Source: Pholiota molesta (Eukaryota; Basidiomycota; Agaricomycetes; Agaricales; Strophariaceae). Taken from it: 64,000 nucleotides of DNA. The position numbers were made by a program, and so were the translations under genes. The notes under the pieces were generated by a model, which was not told the origin of the DNA, made no database searches, and worked only from the letters and a program-made list of their open reading frames with translations. How positions within the stretch are numbered: position 1 is the first letter of the stretch; each line of letters starts with the position of its first letter. Positions 1 through 12,200 of this stretch are shown in pieces. The DNA lies in the NCBI GenBank assembly GCA_014925825.1, contig JACGCK010000004.1, forward strand, positions 434,001-498,000. Direction: 5' to 3'.

Positions 1-2167
1 CTCAATGAACCGCCCGCGTCCCCTGTCCTCAGTTCCCGCCGTCTCCACCGCCGCATCTCCCAGACCCCCAGCAGCGGTCCCGCCCCCGCCGAGCCGCCTA
101 GCACCCGCGTCAGCTTCGCTTTCTCTTCCTTTGGTTCCAGCGGCGGGCCTCGCCCTTCGTCTCCGAGCGGCAGCCATCCGCCAAGCCCCTCGTCATCGCC
201 CCGCCTCCGCCCCTCGTCTCCACACCTTGGTGCATCATCTTTCGGTGGCGGCAAGCCCCGTCTGACACCTGATCAACTTGTGGATCTTGCGCGTCAAGCG
301 ACGATTCCGCGTCCCCATATCACATCGCCCAATGAAATCCCTACTCCCGCGACATTCACACCCCTTCCAGATGATATTTTCCTTCCCTTTATCGATCGCC
401 CTACAGAGGTTGCTGCTCTCATCTCTTCCCCGCCCGATGTCAAGCTCTTCACTCTACTAGCGCAGACCTTCGCAAAGCTTCATTCGTCCCCTGCCGATCA
501 AGCGTCGAAGCAAGCCCCTGTAGATCTCCCGCGCGATCCCGTGCAGTGGACTTATCCCCAGCTTGTTCACCACCTCACCAAGATCGATCGTGACATCGCA
601 TCCGACTTTATCTGGACCATCGCGGCCCGGAAGTGCATCTTCTCTCATTCCGAGCTCATCTGGGAGCGTATCAAAGGCGCACTTGGTGTCCCACCCGAGC
701 TTGATGTAGACTACGATTTCTTAAACGATGATCAGGACAGTCCCGATACCAGCGACATCTCGGACGATGAAGGGCGCGCAGCCAAAGGCCACTGGTCCGA
801 TTGGGACGACGTCATGGACTCGCCGCAATATGGGCGCAACCCGAAGCGCCTTAGTGACTCGCCCGCGGCAAGCATGTACCTTGCGGCGGCAAAGCGCGAG
901 GAGGAGGCACATTTTCGTGCGCAGATGGACGACCGCCTCCAGGGGCTTCAGGACACCACCTATAACGTATCTCCTCGCGCGGAGCCGGACACGCTAGCTG
1001 CTGAGAGTGCAGGCGAGGCTACGATCGTGCCCACCCCGCATGTGCGTAGCCCGCCAGACCAGGAACAGAGCGGCATCGTCTTTGGTATGTTCAGCCCCCC
1101 GCTTATCACCCACCGCGAGCCGACTTTGGAGAAAAGCCCGGAGTATATATCGATTGAACCGCTCCTCGCGACCACGTCCCCACCGTCGAACTTCAGCGGC
1201 TCTGGAACAAATCCAAGCGATGGACTTGGCGATATTGCTGAGGGCGCGGAGGAGGAAGAGGATATCACCGCCGCCTCTGTTGAGGCGGCGACCGGCACAA
1301 GTTCGAGTCCGCACGACTATCTCAGCGCCGGCTCCAAAGTCGCCTCCCCTGGAGGCGATGGCCTGGTCTCACCATCACAAATTCAGGGCCTCCGCATCTC
1401 GACCTCGCCACTTCCACCTACTGGCGCATCAACCTCATCAACCTCGCCGCTCCCGCTTGGCGCGTCCACCTCAATCGACACCCCACCTGTGCTCTCCCCT
1501 ATTTCGCCCCTTCCGCCGTACCCATCGCAGCCAGTGCAGCCTCGTCCTCCGCGAGCTCGATCAACAACGGCTCAACGGGCGCAGGCAGCCAAACAATCCC
1601 CGCGTCGGGCTCGCATGGGTCGCGGTCGCATTCACGCGCGTCGTCGTTCTCGTCAATTGGCCCGTTCCAGCGATCGGAATCGACAGGAAATCTAGCCGCG
1701 TCGTGGACCATGATGGCGGCGAGCGCCGCTGCCGCGGGTGGGTCTCAATATGCGGGATCGGTGTTTGGGAGCGAGGCAGGGGATAGCAGCGGGTATATGA
1801 GCGATGGGACCGTGGGCCTGGCCAGCCGCTCTTCCCCAGTAATTTTGCGAGGCTGGCGGGTGGGCCGACGATGAGGGCGAAGTGAGTTTTTGTGTCTTTT
1901 ATATTTTTCGATTGTCCAGACTACATACTGCGGTGTGCTGACATTTTTCCTTTTCTGGTTTGGCTTTGTAGTAATCCTGCGACGCGAGGCACTAGCACGG
2001 TGCCACACACGCGGTATAAGGCTAGCGGGGTTCGCGCAATGGCGGGAAAACAAGTGCGTCGGCGCGTTCCGCAGCAAGCCCTGGTGCAGGCCCGAACGCG
2101 GGCTTGAGCGCGGCGGAGAAGAGGTTGAGTTGGGGCGCGGGCTCGGTGTCGTCCGCGAGCGCGGTAT
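1..2167 (+). CDS. Ser/Pro-rich hypothetical protein, 5'-truncated at window edge
   Basis: The frame is open from base 1, so the 5' end lies outside the window. It runs to a stop at 1695 and encodes a low-complexity Ser/Pro/Ala protein. A better conserved-looking stretch around 300-720 reads LTPDQLVDLARQATIPRP and continues to an acidic patch. After about 1530 the natural-looking Ser-rich reading (SRASSFSSIGPFQRSESTGN) is in another frame. It moves frame again near 1825-1840, where NFARLAGGPTMRAN is followed by an intron at about 1879-1970, and once more at 2041-2052, ending in a plausible tail (KRLSWGAGSVSSASAV) at 2167. All three shifts equal one missing base. I recognise no domain. Either it is a pseudogene or the consensus has lost bases; the latter fits the rest of the window. 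Confidence 0.55.
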
Positions 2168-2189
2168 GAGTACGCTAGTTGACCATGAC

Positions 2190-2760
2190 AGATGAGAAAA
2201 ATGGATCGCTTGCAGACCGCGAATGCGACGCGGAGATCCACCAGCATGAAACCAACACGAACAAGATACTTTTGGCGATGATTCTCGGAAAATACCTACC
2301 CATTCGGGCATCATGGGTGTCCATGACCTGCACAACAATTTTGCTAGCACATGCACATGTCCCCTACCATTCACACACTCGGCCTGGCGTTACACAAGTA
2401 TTGCACACTTTATCAATTTCTCATATCCTCGCCTTCCTTTTTTTTGTACTTTGTTTCTGGTTGTCTTCTTGGGACTTTGGATGTTGTTGTCACGGTCAAG
2501 TCAGTGGGTAATACTGGTACGATTAGATTATGGATTAGATGGTATGTATAGTAACAGATATTGTATGGGGTGTACGTGTAGTCTAGAGTTAGAGGCAGAA
2601 GAAAAAGTTGAGAAGAATGTCCAGAAATAAACAATTGGCAGTAAGGGCATAGATTGTGTTGTGTAGAGTAATATGTGAGGTGAAGAAGCGGCAAAACAAC
2701 AGTTAGGATTAATGACAGATAGGCGACGGAGTTATACATTTGCTATGACAGAAATGACCA
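2190..2760. other. Intergenic, no gene seen
   Basis: Sequence downstream of the first gene and beyond the relic that follows. Only short frames without coding character occur on either strand; T-rich tracts near 2400-2470 look like 3'-flanking sequence. Confidence 0.5.
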
Positions 2761-2764
2761 CACG

Positions 2765-2935
2765 CCAGCTGTTTCTCTCGCCTTTAAATGTCCTTGTCTT
2801 ACGTACATCGAAGGCAGGTCCACTGTTTGATTGATCGCGAGAGGCTGAGGACTCTGCAACCCAGGAGAGCCATACTGAAAAGAGGATCGGAATCGTCCAC
2901 AACATTTCGAGCGAAGGACGGTGGAAGTTCCAACA
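2765..2935 (-). pseudogene. Relic of the first exon of the adjacent DDxDP membrane-protein gene
   Basis: The minus strand reads PSFARNVVDDSDPLF and then, after a one-base frame change, SWVAESSASRD..SNSGPAFD. The first exon of the intact gene at 3729-4967 has PASFRRQVVDDTDPSF followed by SWTEQSSAARDATVNSGPAFD, so the match is unmistakable over about 45 residues. After the shared GPAFD the similarity stops, and no second beta domain or membrane segment follows. I infer a truncated tandem duplicate lying just downstream of the functional copy. It could also be the start of a fast-diverging gene, but the frame break and missing 3' exons argue against that. Confidence 0.65.
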
Positions 2936-3099
2936 TAATAATTTAAGAAGGTTGAAGGAGAGACTGAAGGTGGGTGACTGAAAAGACGAAACACAAGGAA
3001 AGCCTTGGGCAAATAGTAAAACGCCCCAGGCCCCCAGCGCTGCCGCCGCTGCGATGCAAAATCCGGAGTGTGGCAAGCGAAATAACACTTGCTATTCGG

Positions 3100-3725
3100 T
3101 CAAGTTCGGTCACCGGTGTTATGTTGCTCAGATATGGAAGGCGCTGCCATGTGGAGATGTTTGTTTTGTGCAATTCTGAGCATATGTGCATCAACCTGAC
3201 TATCTCCGAAAACAGACATCTTTGATGATGACTTTCAGATTGGCGGCGCTTAGATACCAACTGATAAGTACCAAGGACCTGCTGTTGCAGATGAATGTGT
3301 ATATTTCCGCATATTGAAATCGATACTACCACTAGGCGAAATATCATTGTACTTTATGTTGTGCGCTACACGAAGCGACACTAAATTAGGCGCCCAAAGA
3401 AGATCGTACTATGTAAAGCTCGTGATCCCGAAGTCTGCGGACGACCTTTCCAAAAATAGATTCATACTTGACATTTCATGGAACATTGAAGAGCGATATT
3501 TGACGGCGGTATGCATGACGGAAGCAGATGGAAGCACATGCAATGATTTATTATCCTGTAAAAGTATATATCTTGATTCTTGAAAATTTTTCAATAAGTA
3601 TGGAGGCAATGTGAGGTAGATGTAGGAGGATCATAAGTAAGTAATATTAGCGCTCAACAGGCAAGTACATACTCGAAATATAAGGACCGCTGGGTTGAGA
3701 ACAAGAGGAAGGATAGTAAGTATTA
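3100..3725. other. Intergenic, no gene seen
   Basis: Between the relic and the 3' end of the membrane-protein gene. Short frames only; no recognisable motif on either strand. Confidence 0.45.
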
Positions 3726-3728
3726 CTA

Positions 3729-4967
3729 TCACAAGGCACCGTCTTGCTCATAATCACGGTATTGCTTCATAACAGGGCCACCACCACCGTTTTGCCGGCG
3801 TCGCTTAACTAGGAAGAAAACGAGAAGTGCGAGTAATAGAACGACAACGCCGCCAACTACACCTCCAGCGATTGGTCCAGTATGACTTTTGTGAGCGGGG
3901 AGTGGAGTAACCGTTGGGCTGCCAGTCGTGTCAGATCCAACGCCTTTGGTGGTAGTGCCCCCGCCTATAACGGTGCTACTAGTGGGGGCCCCAGTAGGAA
4001 AAGTGGTATTCGATACAAAAAAGTAATCGAGAACAAGAGGCATGGAAATGTTATTGCCTTGGTGCGTTACGACAAGAGTGTGCGGGCCTAGTGTAAGGTC
4101 GGGTGTCTTGAAAAATATGGAATTCCCATAGCTGCCTGTGTTGGTCGGGAGCGCGAAAGATACCGGGGAGCCGTTGTCGATGGAGTAGGTAGCTGAGGAA
4201 GACACATTCGCATAACCAGCGAAAATGTAGCCGACCCATGTAAGAGATTTTCCTACGTGTTCATATGCATCAGCATTGAAAGTTGAGGGAAATTGAACAT
4301 CGGAGAAAGAAAACATACCGACGAAATCGAATGTTGCTGTTGCTCCGTTCGTTTGCGTGAGTTTAACACCATATGTACTCGTTACGAAGTCAGATCCGCT
4401 GAATTTGATGTTGGGATCGGTGTTGTAGACTTTGAGGGTGGCATTTGAGAAGTCGGCGTTAGCTGAAGGGGTGAATTGAATGCCATCTACCCAGAAAGGT
4501 GAGACTGCGTTCGTCGTTATTTTAACCACCAGCTCATGTGGCCCATCTGCCAAGACGCTTTGGCATATCCCAATGTTATTCTGCGGGAAAGTGATACTAG
4601 GGTCGATGCTAAGGACTCCCAGAGAGTTTCCATCGATGATGCACTCCCACTCCGGAAATTTTTGGACGACGTTTTTAATTAAAACAGGCGATACGGAGGA
4701 AGAGACAACAAAATCAGATCCTGTGGAAAGTATTTAGATAGTTATTATAATTAGATATAATTCGTAGTACTGCTGACCACTGAAGTTTACTGTGAAGCTC
4801 GTGTTTGCCCCTGTACTGTGCAAGGTTTGATCGAAAGCTGGACCACTGTTGACTGTAGCATCGCGGGCGGCCGATGATTGCTCTGTCCACGAGGCTGCGT
4901 ATTGAAACGATGGGTCTGTATCGTCGACGACCTGTCTTCGAAAAGATGCTGGCAGAGGGGCAGTCAT
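3729..4967 (-). CDS. Single-pass membrane protein with extracellular beta domains
   Basis: The start MTAPLPASFRRQ at 4967 is followed by VVDDTDPSFQY, a common opening of agaricomycete membrane proteins of unknown function. Intron 1 (4721-4777) joins NFSG to SDFVV. A second intron, 4253-4318, is 66 bp and so keeps the frame open; removing it turns FDFVG..GKSLTWVGYI into the usual family sequence. Two Ser/Thr/Asn-rich domains with many N-glycosylation sequons precede a Ser/Thr/Gly stalk and one membrane helix (GGVVGGVVVLLLALLVFFLV), then a basic KRRR stop-transfer and a short cytoplasmic tail ending YEQDGAL. There is no classical signal peptide, as is usual in this family. The ligand is unknown. 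A decayed copy of exon 1 lies about 0.8 kb downstream of the stop. Confidence 0.75.
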
Positions 4968-4989
4968 ACTCAGCGGGGTCTGAGGGAGG

Positions 4990-5740
4990 TCGGCAGTTTT
5001 GTGAGATCAAACCTCTTCAATCACAAAAGCATTCCCTATATAAAGGCTAACGGCATGGGAGCTGTTGGGCATTGCTTGTCCAGATATTGGCGGTCCAATG
5101 GAGAATGGAATGAGGCGACAATCCCATCACAGGCTTTCCCTGTCCAGGTAAGGCGCTACTTATTTAGCCCCATATGTAAGGTCCATTGAGTTTAGAAACA
5201 AAGAATAATTCTGGAAACAAGAATACGAAACCAATACGAAACGGTATGTAATACTAGTAATTGATACTGCCTGATGGACCAGCAGCTGTTGAGAGTATCG
5301 TTCACTTCTTATAGATAGATAGATAGATACAAAATCTCGAGAGGATAGTTGGAGGAAAGTTATAGTCCATGGATTCGGAATGTCGGTTGAGAGTCTGGGG
5401 AATGGGCAGGGAACGGGCGTCAATGACTCGGATCTTCTTGCTATTTGATGGCTATTGTTTTATAATCTTAGCAAAAGCGAAGGCGGACCGGATCGACGTT
5501 TCAAACCATGTCGTAAGTTCACCTTGCAATCCGCTTGAAAATAGTGTTCAACGTCAATTAGCTTTATTGCACTTATCAGTCCTAAGCCCGTGTAAAAAAA
5601 AACTGCTAACAGTGTGGCAAGTCAGCAAGGCATGATGCTTTTCTATTTCATCGCAAAAATTAGGTGGGTAAAACTATCATGGAACGAAAATTAGCAGGAC
5701 ATCGGAATAGTCCAATCCTTCTCAAATCAAAGCAACCTTC
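4990..5740. other. Intergenic with a GATA microsatellite
   Basis: Upstream of the membrane-protein start and downstream of the EXPERA gene. I see no coding segment, only short shadow frames. A short (ATAG)n tract sits at 5311-5329. Confidence 0.5.
5311..5329. repeat. (ATAG)n microsatellite
   Basis: Nearly five uninterrupted units of a four-base repeat in non-coding sequence. A simple repeat with no evident function. Confidence 0.9.
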
Positions 5741-5745
5741 CTCTC

Positions 5746-6812
5746 CTACTTCCATTTCTCCTCATTTTCTGCCTCCATACCCTTCTTTGCGAGCTTCGCC
5801 ACGCGCATCGACATGTCCACGGCCATGATTAAAGGGATGAGGAAAAATGGCACATAGCTCGAAAGCAGTAGCAAACGTTGCTCTTGGGTTATGCCAGCAG
5901 CTCCTTTCACAAACACCTCGGTCGAAAGATTTGGTGTTTGGAGCACAGTTGTAAGGCAGGCGAGAGTAGTCGTGGCGGAAGAGGCACCATATACAGCAAG
6001 AAGGGGGTAGATTGACCTGGAACCTAAGAGCAAGAAGGGATTAGGACGCAATTATTGGTATAACTGATTATTTCAAAATTGCCTTTTTGCAATGCTCGAA
6101 GACCAAGAATGAACACGGGTATTTGAAATACACTATGTCATAAAAAAGAGCATAAATTGGGGTTAGATGAGGTATCCTTAAATATGGAACATACGCTTCG
6201 AGCACGATGAATGTTTTGAACCAGCCTAGATGAGTATTGTTCCAAAAGCTCCGGCGAGACCGCCGATGAGTGGGTCCCGCGATATCAATATAGAAATCAA
6301 GCAGGCCGGGCAAGAAGGAAGGGACGAGTTGCGGTGGATAGATCCATTGCAAATCGATAATAAGGAGGCTGGGAGATGGATCTATCATGCGCCGACATTT
6401 TATAAGAGGCAGATGAGTTTGAATGAAGGGTATAGAGCAGTTGGGACAAATTAAGTGGCAGATATGCAAGAAAGGATACAAATCAGGATGCAAGAGACTT
6501 TTCAGAGTGAAAGGTACTCACAGCAAAGAACAAAAAGTAGAGAAGATCCAAAGGCCGGGCAGTGAGTGGCAGCTGGGCGTATTTTTTGTAAACTCCGTTT
6601 TGCTTCTCGTAGTTAACCAACATAGTAGAATAAGCGGTAGTGCGGAGAAACTAATCAATGAGTCGGTGAGTATTTATCTAGCGAGTTTTTCGCGTAAGAG
6701 CACGTTGCAAGACGTGTAGAAAGTCGCAGCTCAAATGAACATACGTGGAGGGTTGGTGCTGGTTGGGGCAAGGGTCAATTTCAACCTTCGCAGCCGAGCC
6801 AGACGCGCTCAT
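5746..6812 (-). CDS. EXPERA-domain (TMEM97/sigma-2 receptor-like) ER membrane protein
   Basis: Exons on the minus strand spell a TMEM97-type protein: LTARPLDLLYFLFFA, then IIDLQWIYPPQLVPSFLPG, SRDPLIGGLAGAF, WFKTFIVLEA, VFQIPVFILGLRALQKGN and YGASSATTTLACLTTVLQTP, ending in SYVPFFLIPLIMAVDMSMR and a Lys/Glu-rich tail. The order of the four membrane segments, the DLQ and WFK motifs, and the C-terminal PLI helix match the family, which in animals sits in the ER and late endosomes and handles sterols. The start may be the Met at 6623 (MLVNYEKQNG) or, through an upstream exon, the Met at 6812 (MSASGSAAKVE). The frame slips around 6270-6290 and at the AAAA run 6244-6247; the two slips compensate. 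The exon between 6360 and 6520 could not be resolved exactly. Confidence 0.7.
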
Positions 6813-7065
6813 CACGTGAATTTAAGATAAGATAAGATTTAGCGCTCAACCAGCGCTTAGCGTCTACATATAACTACACCCACTAATAAGACACTAATAG
6901 GACCAATGGCAGACCGATCCAACTACATAAACGCAGGTTTTTTTTAATTTTAAATATGTACTGCCAAAACAATATAATTAGAACATCTTTTGGGTCTAAT
7001 TTCAGTAATGCATTTGCAACGCATGACAACAGATCCTATGCCATGGACTATCGTAAGACTCTACC

Positions 7066-8543
7066 TCACAGTACATAACTGCTCTTGGGTCGACTCCCGA
7101 GGCCAGCCTAAATTTCTGTTAGCTTGTTTTTGCACTGCATTAATATTTACCCTGCATCGACTTACCTTGGCATACACCTTCTCAATCCATTCCATCGTCT
7201 GCACCGAGTCCTCCTTCGTAAGCCAAGTCTCTGGCTCGCGGCCCCGAATCTTATCCACTATCGCCTCCAACTGATGCCGGTATGTGAGCCACCACTCTTC
7301 GCCTTTCCCATCCGAAGCCTTGTACACCTTCTCCACCCGCGTGTGTCCACCCTTGATCTTCACCGTTATAGAATGGTAGAAAGTTGGCACGATGTGGTTG
7401 AACATCGTTAAGCTTCCCAGTTCGCAATCTACCTCGAATCCGAATTTGGGGAGTTTGGGGATAAACCCGAGTTTAAGAGGCTCTGCTAAGTCGAGGTTAA
7501 GCGTTGCGGTGATGTCTTTTGGCAAACCCAGTGTTGCTTGCATACGACGATCTACGTTGTGTACGTAGTCGGCTGGGGCCTCCTTAGGCTCAAACGCCAC
7601 ATGAGACGTCGCCACCACCTCTGTCGGCTCAGAGGAAGTTATGTACCTCACGAAGTTCATCGCATAACCTACCACCGAATTCAGCATGTGCGAAGTAGCA
7701 GAGTCAAAAAATATGCCACTGACATCCAAGATCCATCAAGGCGCCTCCACCCAACGCATAGTCAAACCGAATGTCGTTCGCTGGGATCATACCACCAGGT
7801 ATGATCATATTTACCGTGATGTTTTTCACCGCACCAAGCTCGCCGCTTTCAAGGATAGCCTTCGCTCTCTTTAGTGCGGGATGGAAGCTGTCATAGAAAC
7901 AATTTCGATGAGCATAAGGTTGAATACCAAATGGGGCGCATTGTTCTATTCTGTTCTTACCGATAATGGTACGCATCCAACAATACCAGCCCCTTCTTTT
8001 CCGCAAACTCGAACATGGCGCGTGTCTCCTCTGCAGTATCGGCAGACGGCTTCTCGTTGAGTACATGTTTCCCTGCAGCGAGTGCTTTCATCGTCCACTC
8101 ATAATGAAGAGCATTGGGTAGCTATATGATTGGTCAATGATTATGCCGGCAGAGCCGCAGCAGGAAATGCACAAATGCAGACGCACCGGGTTATACACCA
8201 CGTCCACCTCCGGGTCGTCTAAGAGCGCTTGATACCCCTCATATGCTCTGGGTATGCCATACTTGTTCGCATACTTCTGCGCCTTGCCCAGGCTTCGCGC
8301 AGCGACCGCGTGCACGATGACCTCTGAGTGAGAACGCGCGGGGATGATGAGCGCTATAGGCGCAATGTTGGCAGCACCGAGGATACCGAATTTGAGGGGC
8401 TTTATAGCGTCTGTGGAAGAGAGCTTGGGCGGTGTTTGGGGATAGAATACCTAGGCATTTCAGTTGGCTGAGTAGTAAAAATAGGTAGATGTGGGAGAGC
8501 AAACGTTGTAGAGCCGCTTTACGAGGCCTATCGCAGACGCCAT
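7066..8543 (-). CDS. Gfo/Idh/MocA-family NAD(P)-dependent oxidoreductase
   Basis: The start MASAIGLVKRLYN at 8543 is followed by an intron and then KPLKFGILGAANIAPIAL, a Rossmann GxxGxxxIA fold. Next come VHAVAARSLGKAQKYANKYG, DPEVDVVYNPLPN and GKHVLNEKPSA, the conserved EKP of the family, then DAYHYRFHPALKRAKAIL. The C-terminal half (YALGGGALMDLG onward) is the GFO_IDH_MocA beta-sheet domain. A last small exon gives AGLGSRPKSSYVL and a stop at 7066. The family oxidises or reduces sugars and sugar-like diols. Fungal relatives are annotated as D-xylose 1-dehydrogenase (NADP) or trans-dihydrodiol dehydrogenase, and I cannot choose between these substrates. It is transcribed divergently from the WD40 gene across about 720 bp. 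Confidence 0.88.
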
Positions 8544-8559
8544 TGTCAAGTACTGTTGG

Positions 8560-9265
8560 AAGAGATTGTGTTCAATATGCGCGGCAATAGGCTTATATAT
8601 GATACTCACCCGCCACGTTAGCAAGGTAATAAATAGGGCGTGGGCGCTGAACTTGGGATGTGCGAGGACATGTGAAAGTTATAACAGAGCATCTAATCTT
8701 ATCTACAACTTGACGTGTCCTTTATTTAGATTCAAGTTCCGATCGATACCAATTTACAGCGTTATTGTCTCGATCTGGTCTCGATACGGACCAACCTCTC
8801 TCTAGCCATATCTCTCCATATCTTGCTTGTCACACTGGAAATGCAAGATTATCTAGAACAAGAAGCCTGCTGTTGAGTTGTCTTCCGCAAAGCCTTGAGC
8901 TTATACCGTGGTTACGGTTTACCTTAAGTCTAAACATCCTGATTCCTGAAGGTTACTGCTTCGAACTTCCTGCACCCGGACGTGTTCTCAACAGAGGGCC
9001 TGCTCCTCTTCCATTAACTGGTTTCCTTCGTCTAGTGAGGCAATTTCATTAAAAACTCAGTATCATATTGTGACAATTGACCCAAACTTTGAATTAGAAT
9101 TCTAGACGCGTCTCAGCACAGACAGACATACCTGAACAGCTGCGACTATCTTTGTGCACAAGCCTGCATTTTTGAGAGATCAAGGGTGAAACCCATATTT
9201 GTGCCCTCCTGCTTCATCCAATCTTCACCACCTCAGCCCATTGCTGGCAGCAGCAGGAAGATCCC
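8560..9265. promoter_or_regulatory. Divergent intergenic region between oxidoreductase and WD40 gene
   Basis: About 720 bp separate two divergently transcribed start codons (8543 minus, 9267 plus), so it must hold both promoters. No canonical TATA box is obvious beside either start and no coding frame stands out. Confidence 0.5.
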
Positions 9266-9266
9266 T

Positions 9267-12200
9267 ATGTCCAATCCTTCATCCAAAACCATCCGCGCCA
9301 ACAACACCAATACAAGACCTATCATTCCCACTGCCCGCAAACGCCCTGTCCCTAGCTTGCCCAGACACAAACCTCAGCCTGAGCCTATAAACGTCGACAC
9401 AGAGTATGAACGGAAGTACGAAATCCATTCGGATGACGTGATTATACCAATTGACATTTCGACGTTCCGCCAGAATGTCAGGGACAGGAGTAAAAGCAAA
9501 GGAAAGGAGCGCCAACGGAGTGAGTTGGATGAAAGGGAGAGGGCAATAGAGGATAAAGGACCTCAACCCTTATTGCTAACAGCTGACCCAGAGGTCAACA
9601 GCCAAGGGCTCATCGAAGCTCTTCCCAAGATCAACACCACTGCCCATGCCGCAATGTCAATGCTGCCAACCTCTTCAAAAACAAATATCTCGAATTTTCC
9701 TTCACAAATTGGACCTGCAATTGCAGAGATGCGAAGGGTGAGTATAACCTTTTCCTTCCTTCCTATTTTGGTCTTTGTCTTATTGTTTTCCTTTAGAACC
9801 GATCTATGGCTCCTCAGCAGCAGTCAGCATCCACGTCGACCGCGCATAAACGGCGGAAGATCGATTCATCAACGCCCACGGCAACGGCAACTCAAGCAAC
9901 TGGAACATCCCAGTCCGCGACTACTTCTTCCAGCAAACACACGCAACAAGAACAACAACAACAACAACAACAACAACAGCCAGTCCCAGGTCCCAGCCGA
10001 TCCCATCCAACCTCTAACGCAGTTGCAGGGCCCTCTCATCATCCGGCAACACAGCGCAAACGCAAACCTGTGGAAAATTACGATGGAGTTGACGACCTTG
10101 AGGTTATGGTTCTTTCAGATTCAAGTCCAGGATCTATGCGCAAGCGCCCTAAAATTGCAGCCACACCTGCTACATCGGGTACACGGCCTTCCTCCGCGTC
10201 GAGCCGGGTGCAAACGCCAGTGCATAAACCAATGTCCCTGCAGACACTCGCGCGCGCGAAGAGACTGTATGAAGTTATTGAGCTCTCTAGCGATGACGAG
10301 GTGGATAGATTATCACCTCAGAAAGTAAGCGATGTACTTCTGACTGTTTTTTCTCTCTTTCTTTTTGTTAATTCGCAGCTAAATTTAATTCTTAGAAACC
10401 CAAGGTTGCAAGGCCTCCGCCTCCCGGCCATCCTCAGGATAGCAATCCAATTGAGATTTCGTCCGACTCAGAGCACGATTTCGCCTTCGATTTCGGTGTA
10501 AACTTCGACCCAGTTGATACACATATCCTTTCGCCCGTCTCGAAGCCAAAAATCAAGCCAGAGTTGCATGATGACGACGAGGACGATGAGTGGATTCCAC
10601 CTGGCTTCGATCTAAATGATCCTGACACGGTAAGAATATCCCACCGTTGCCTGTAATAACTCTCAGAATGATATCTGTTAGTGGATACCATTGAACTCCG
10701 ATAATGCATTTTTGGAAAATACTCTCACCAATACCCTCGAGCAACTCAATATCGGCGATTCGAAAGCTGCCGTTGGACCGATCCCGATATATTACATCCC
10801 ACCAGACACATCGAAGTTTGACCCACGGCCTCGGCGACGGAAACACGTCGGAGAGCCTGTACATATCTGGGATAAGGTAAGTAATAGCTAACTTAATCTC
10901 TCAATGGGAGAATTCATTGTATGGTTGTCAGCTTGCACAGACGACCAATGCGCGCGTACCACCACGCCCCCGGCCGGCTGCATTTCAATTGGCTAGGCCA
11001 TACATGCCGCCATGGAAGGAAGATTTCGATCTCTATAGGCTGAAACGCGCTTTCTATGATCCAAATGGGTTTTATGAGTTGAAGAAAGCACCAGGATGTG
11101 AGTTTATTTGCAAAGCTCCATGTACAATGCCCTATATATGTTGTCCAATGTAGCCATCAATAGGGTCGTGCAGAAGGGTAGTTGGACGGTTATTGCTAGT
11201 GGGTGCTTGGGTGGCCTACCAGACGAGGAAGATGGTGTGTGCAGAATTTTCTTTTTTCCCTTTCAGCAAAGATAACTCATGGCACTGAACAGAGGAACCG
11301 AATCCTCACAACCGCGAAGGATCGCTCATGACTTTACGCCACGAACTCGACATCCCGAAGGGGCATGAAGTCAAAAAGTTCCAGCCTCCATGTACCAAGT
11401 ATTACGCTGTGAATGATATCCAATTTGACCCGTTGAGGTATGTATACCGCGCTCATTTAAACCTTTTTGTGATTGATTTTCACACAGGAAAGCATTTGCC
11501 TCTACTGGTGCCGATTGTCGATTGCGTTTGTGGAGTCTGCAGGATGACGATGAGGATGATGAGGAGGAGGATCCCAATAATTTAGAGCAAGACTTGCCTC
11601 CCAGGCGGCCGAGATGGACGAGCAGAACGCTGAAGCCATACAAAAATGTTCCCCATGATTTGGCTTTCAAACCTTATTCATCACTTTTGGCTGTAGCCGA
11701 AAAGTGAGTGCTTGCTTCCTATGTTTATTTCCGCCAGTCCGAAGCTGTTGACATTTGAATATTGGTTTTTATTAGGCAAGTCCGTCTATATTCTCTTTCC
11801 CAAACAGTCCCGAAGCTCTAGGAGCCTTCCCGCTCCATCCAGTTGAAGCCCCTCACATTGTCGGGGCTATGGCCTGGGGATCAAATCCGACATCCACTCA
11901 TCTCTTCGCATCATCTGAGCCTTTAGATTCAAATTCAACCTTTGAAGGTGTCCATAAAGCTTACGATGTGCAAGAAAAAAAATCATTATACTCATTCGAT
12001 GCCAAGGAAGCCGGAGATACCCTCTGTATAGGGCCAACGGGTAAGATTCCACCCTTCCTGATACATTCGCTCAAACCCTAATTTGATAGGGAGCAACCTC
12101 GCTTTGTCCACCAGAGGGGCAGGAAGTAGGCCTATACTCCGCCTGTATGACATCGCCCGCCGCGATGGAAAAGCAACGTCCACCGTTGACCTTGAGCCAT

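Noticed and set aside
1518..1539. 22-nt GT...AG segment as an intron that would explain the first frame change in the Ser/Pro-rich gene
   Set aside because: Far shorter than any intron seen elsewhere in the window (shortest about 48 nt); a missing base is more likely.
1007..1786. 259-codon plus-strand frame overlapping the first gene
   Set aside because: Arg/Ser/Pro-rich shadow of the Ser-rich coding frame; no independent signal.
5311..5329. GATA tract as a regulatory GATA-factor array
   Set aside because: Simple microsatellite, far from both neighbouring starts.
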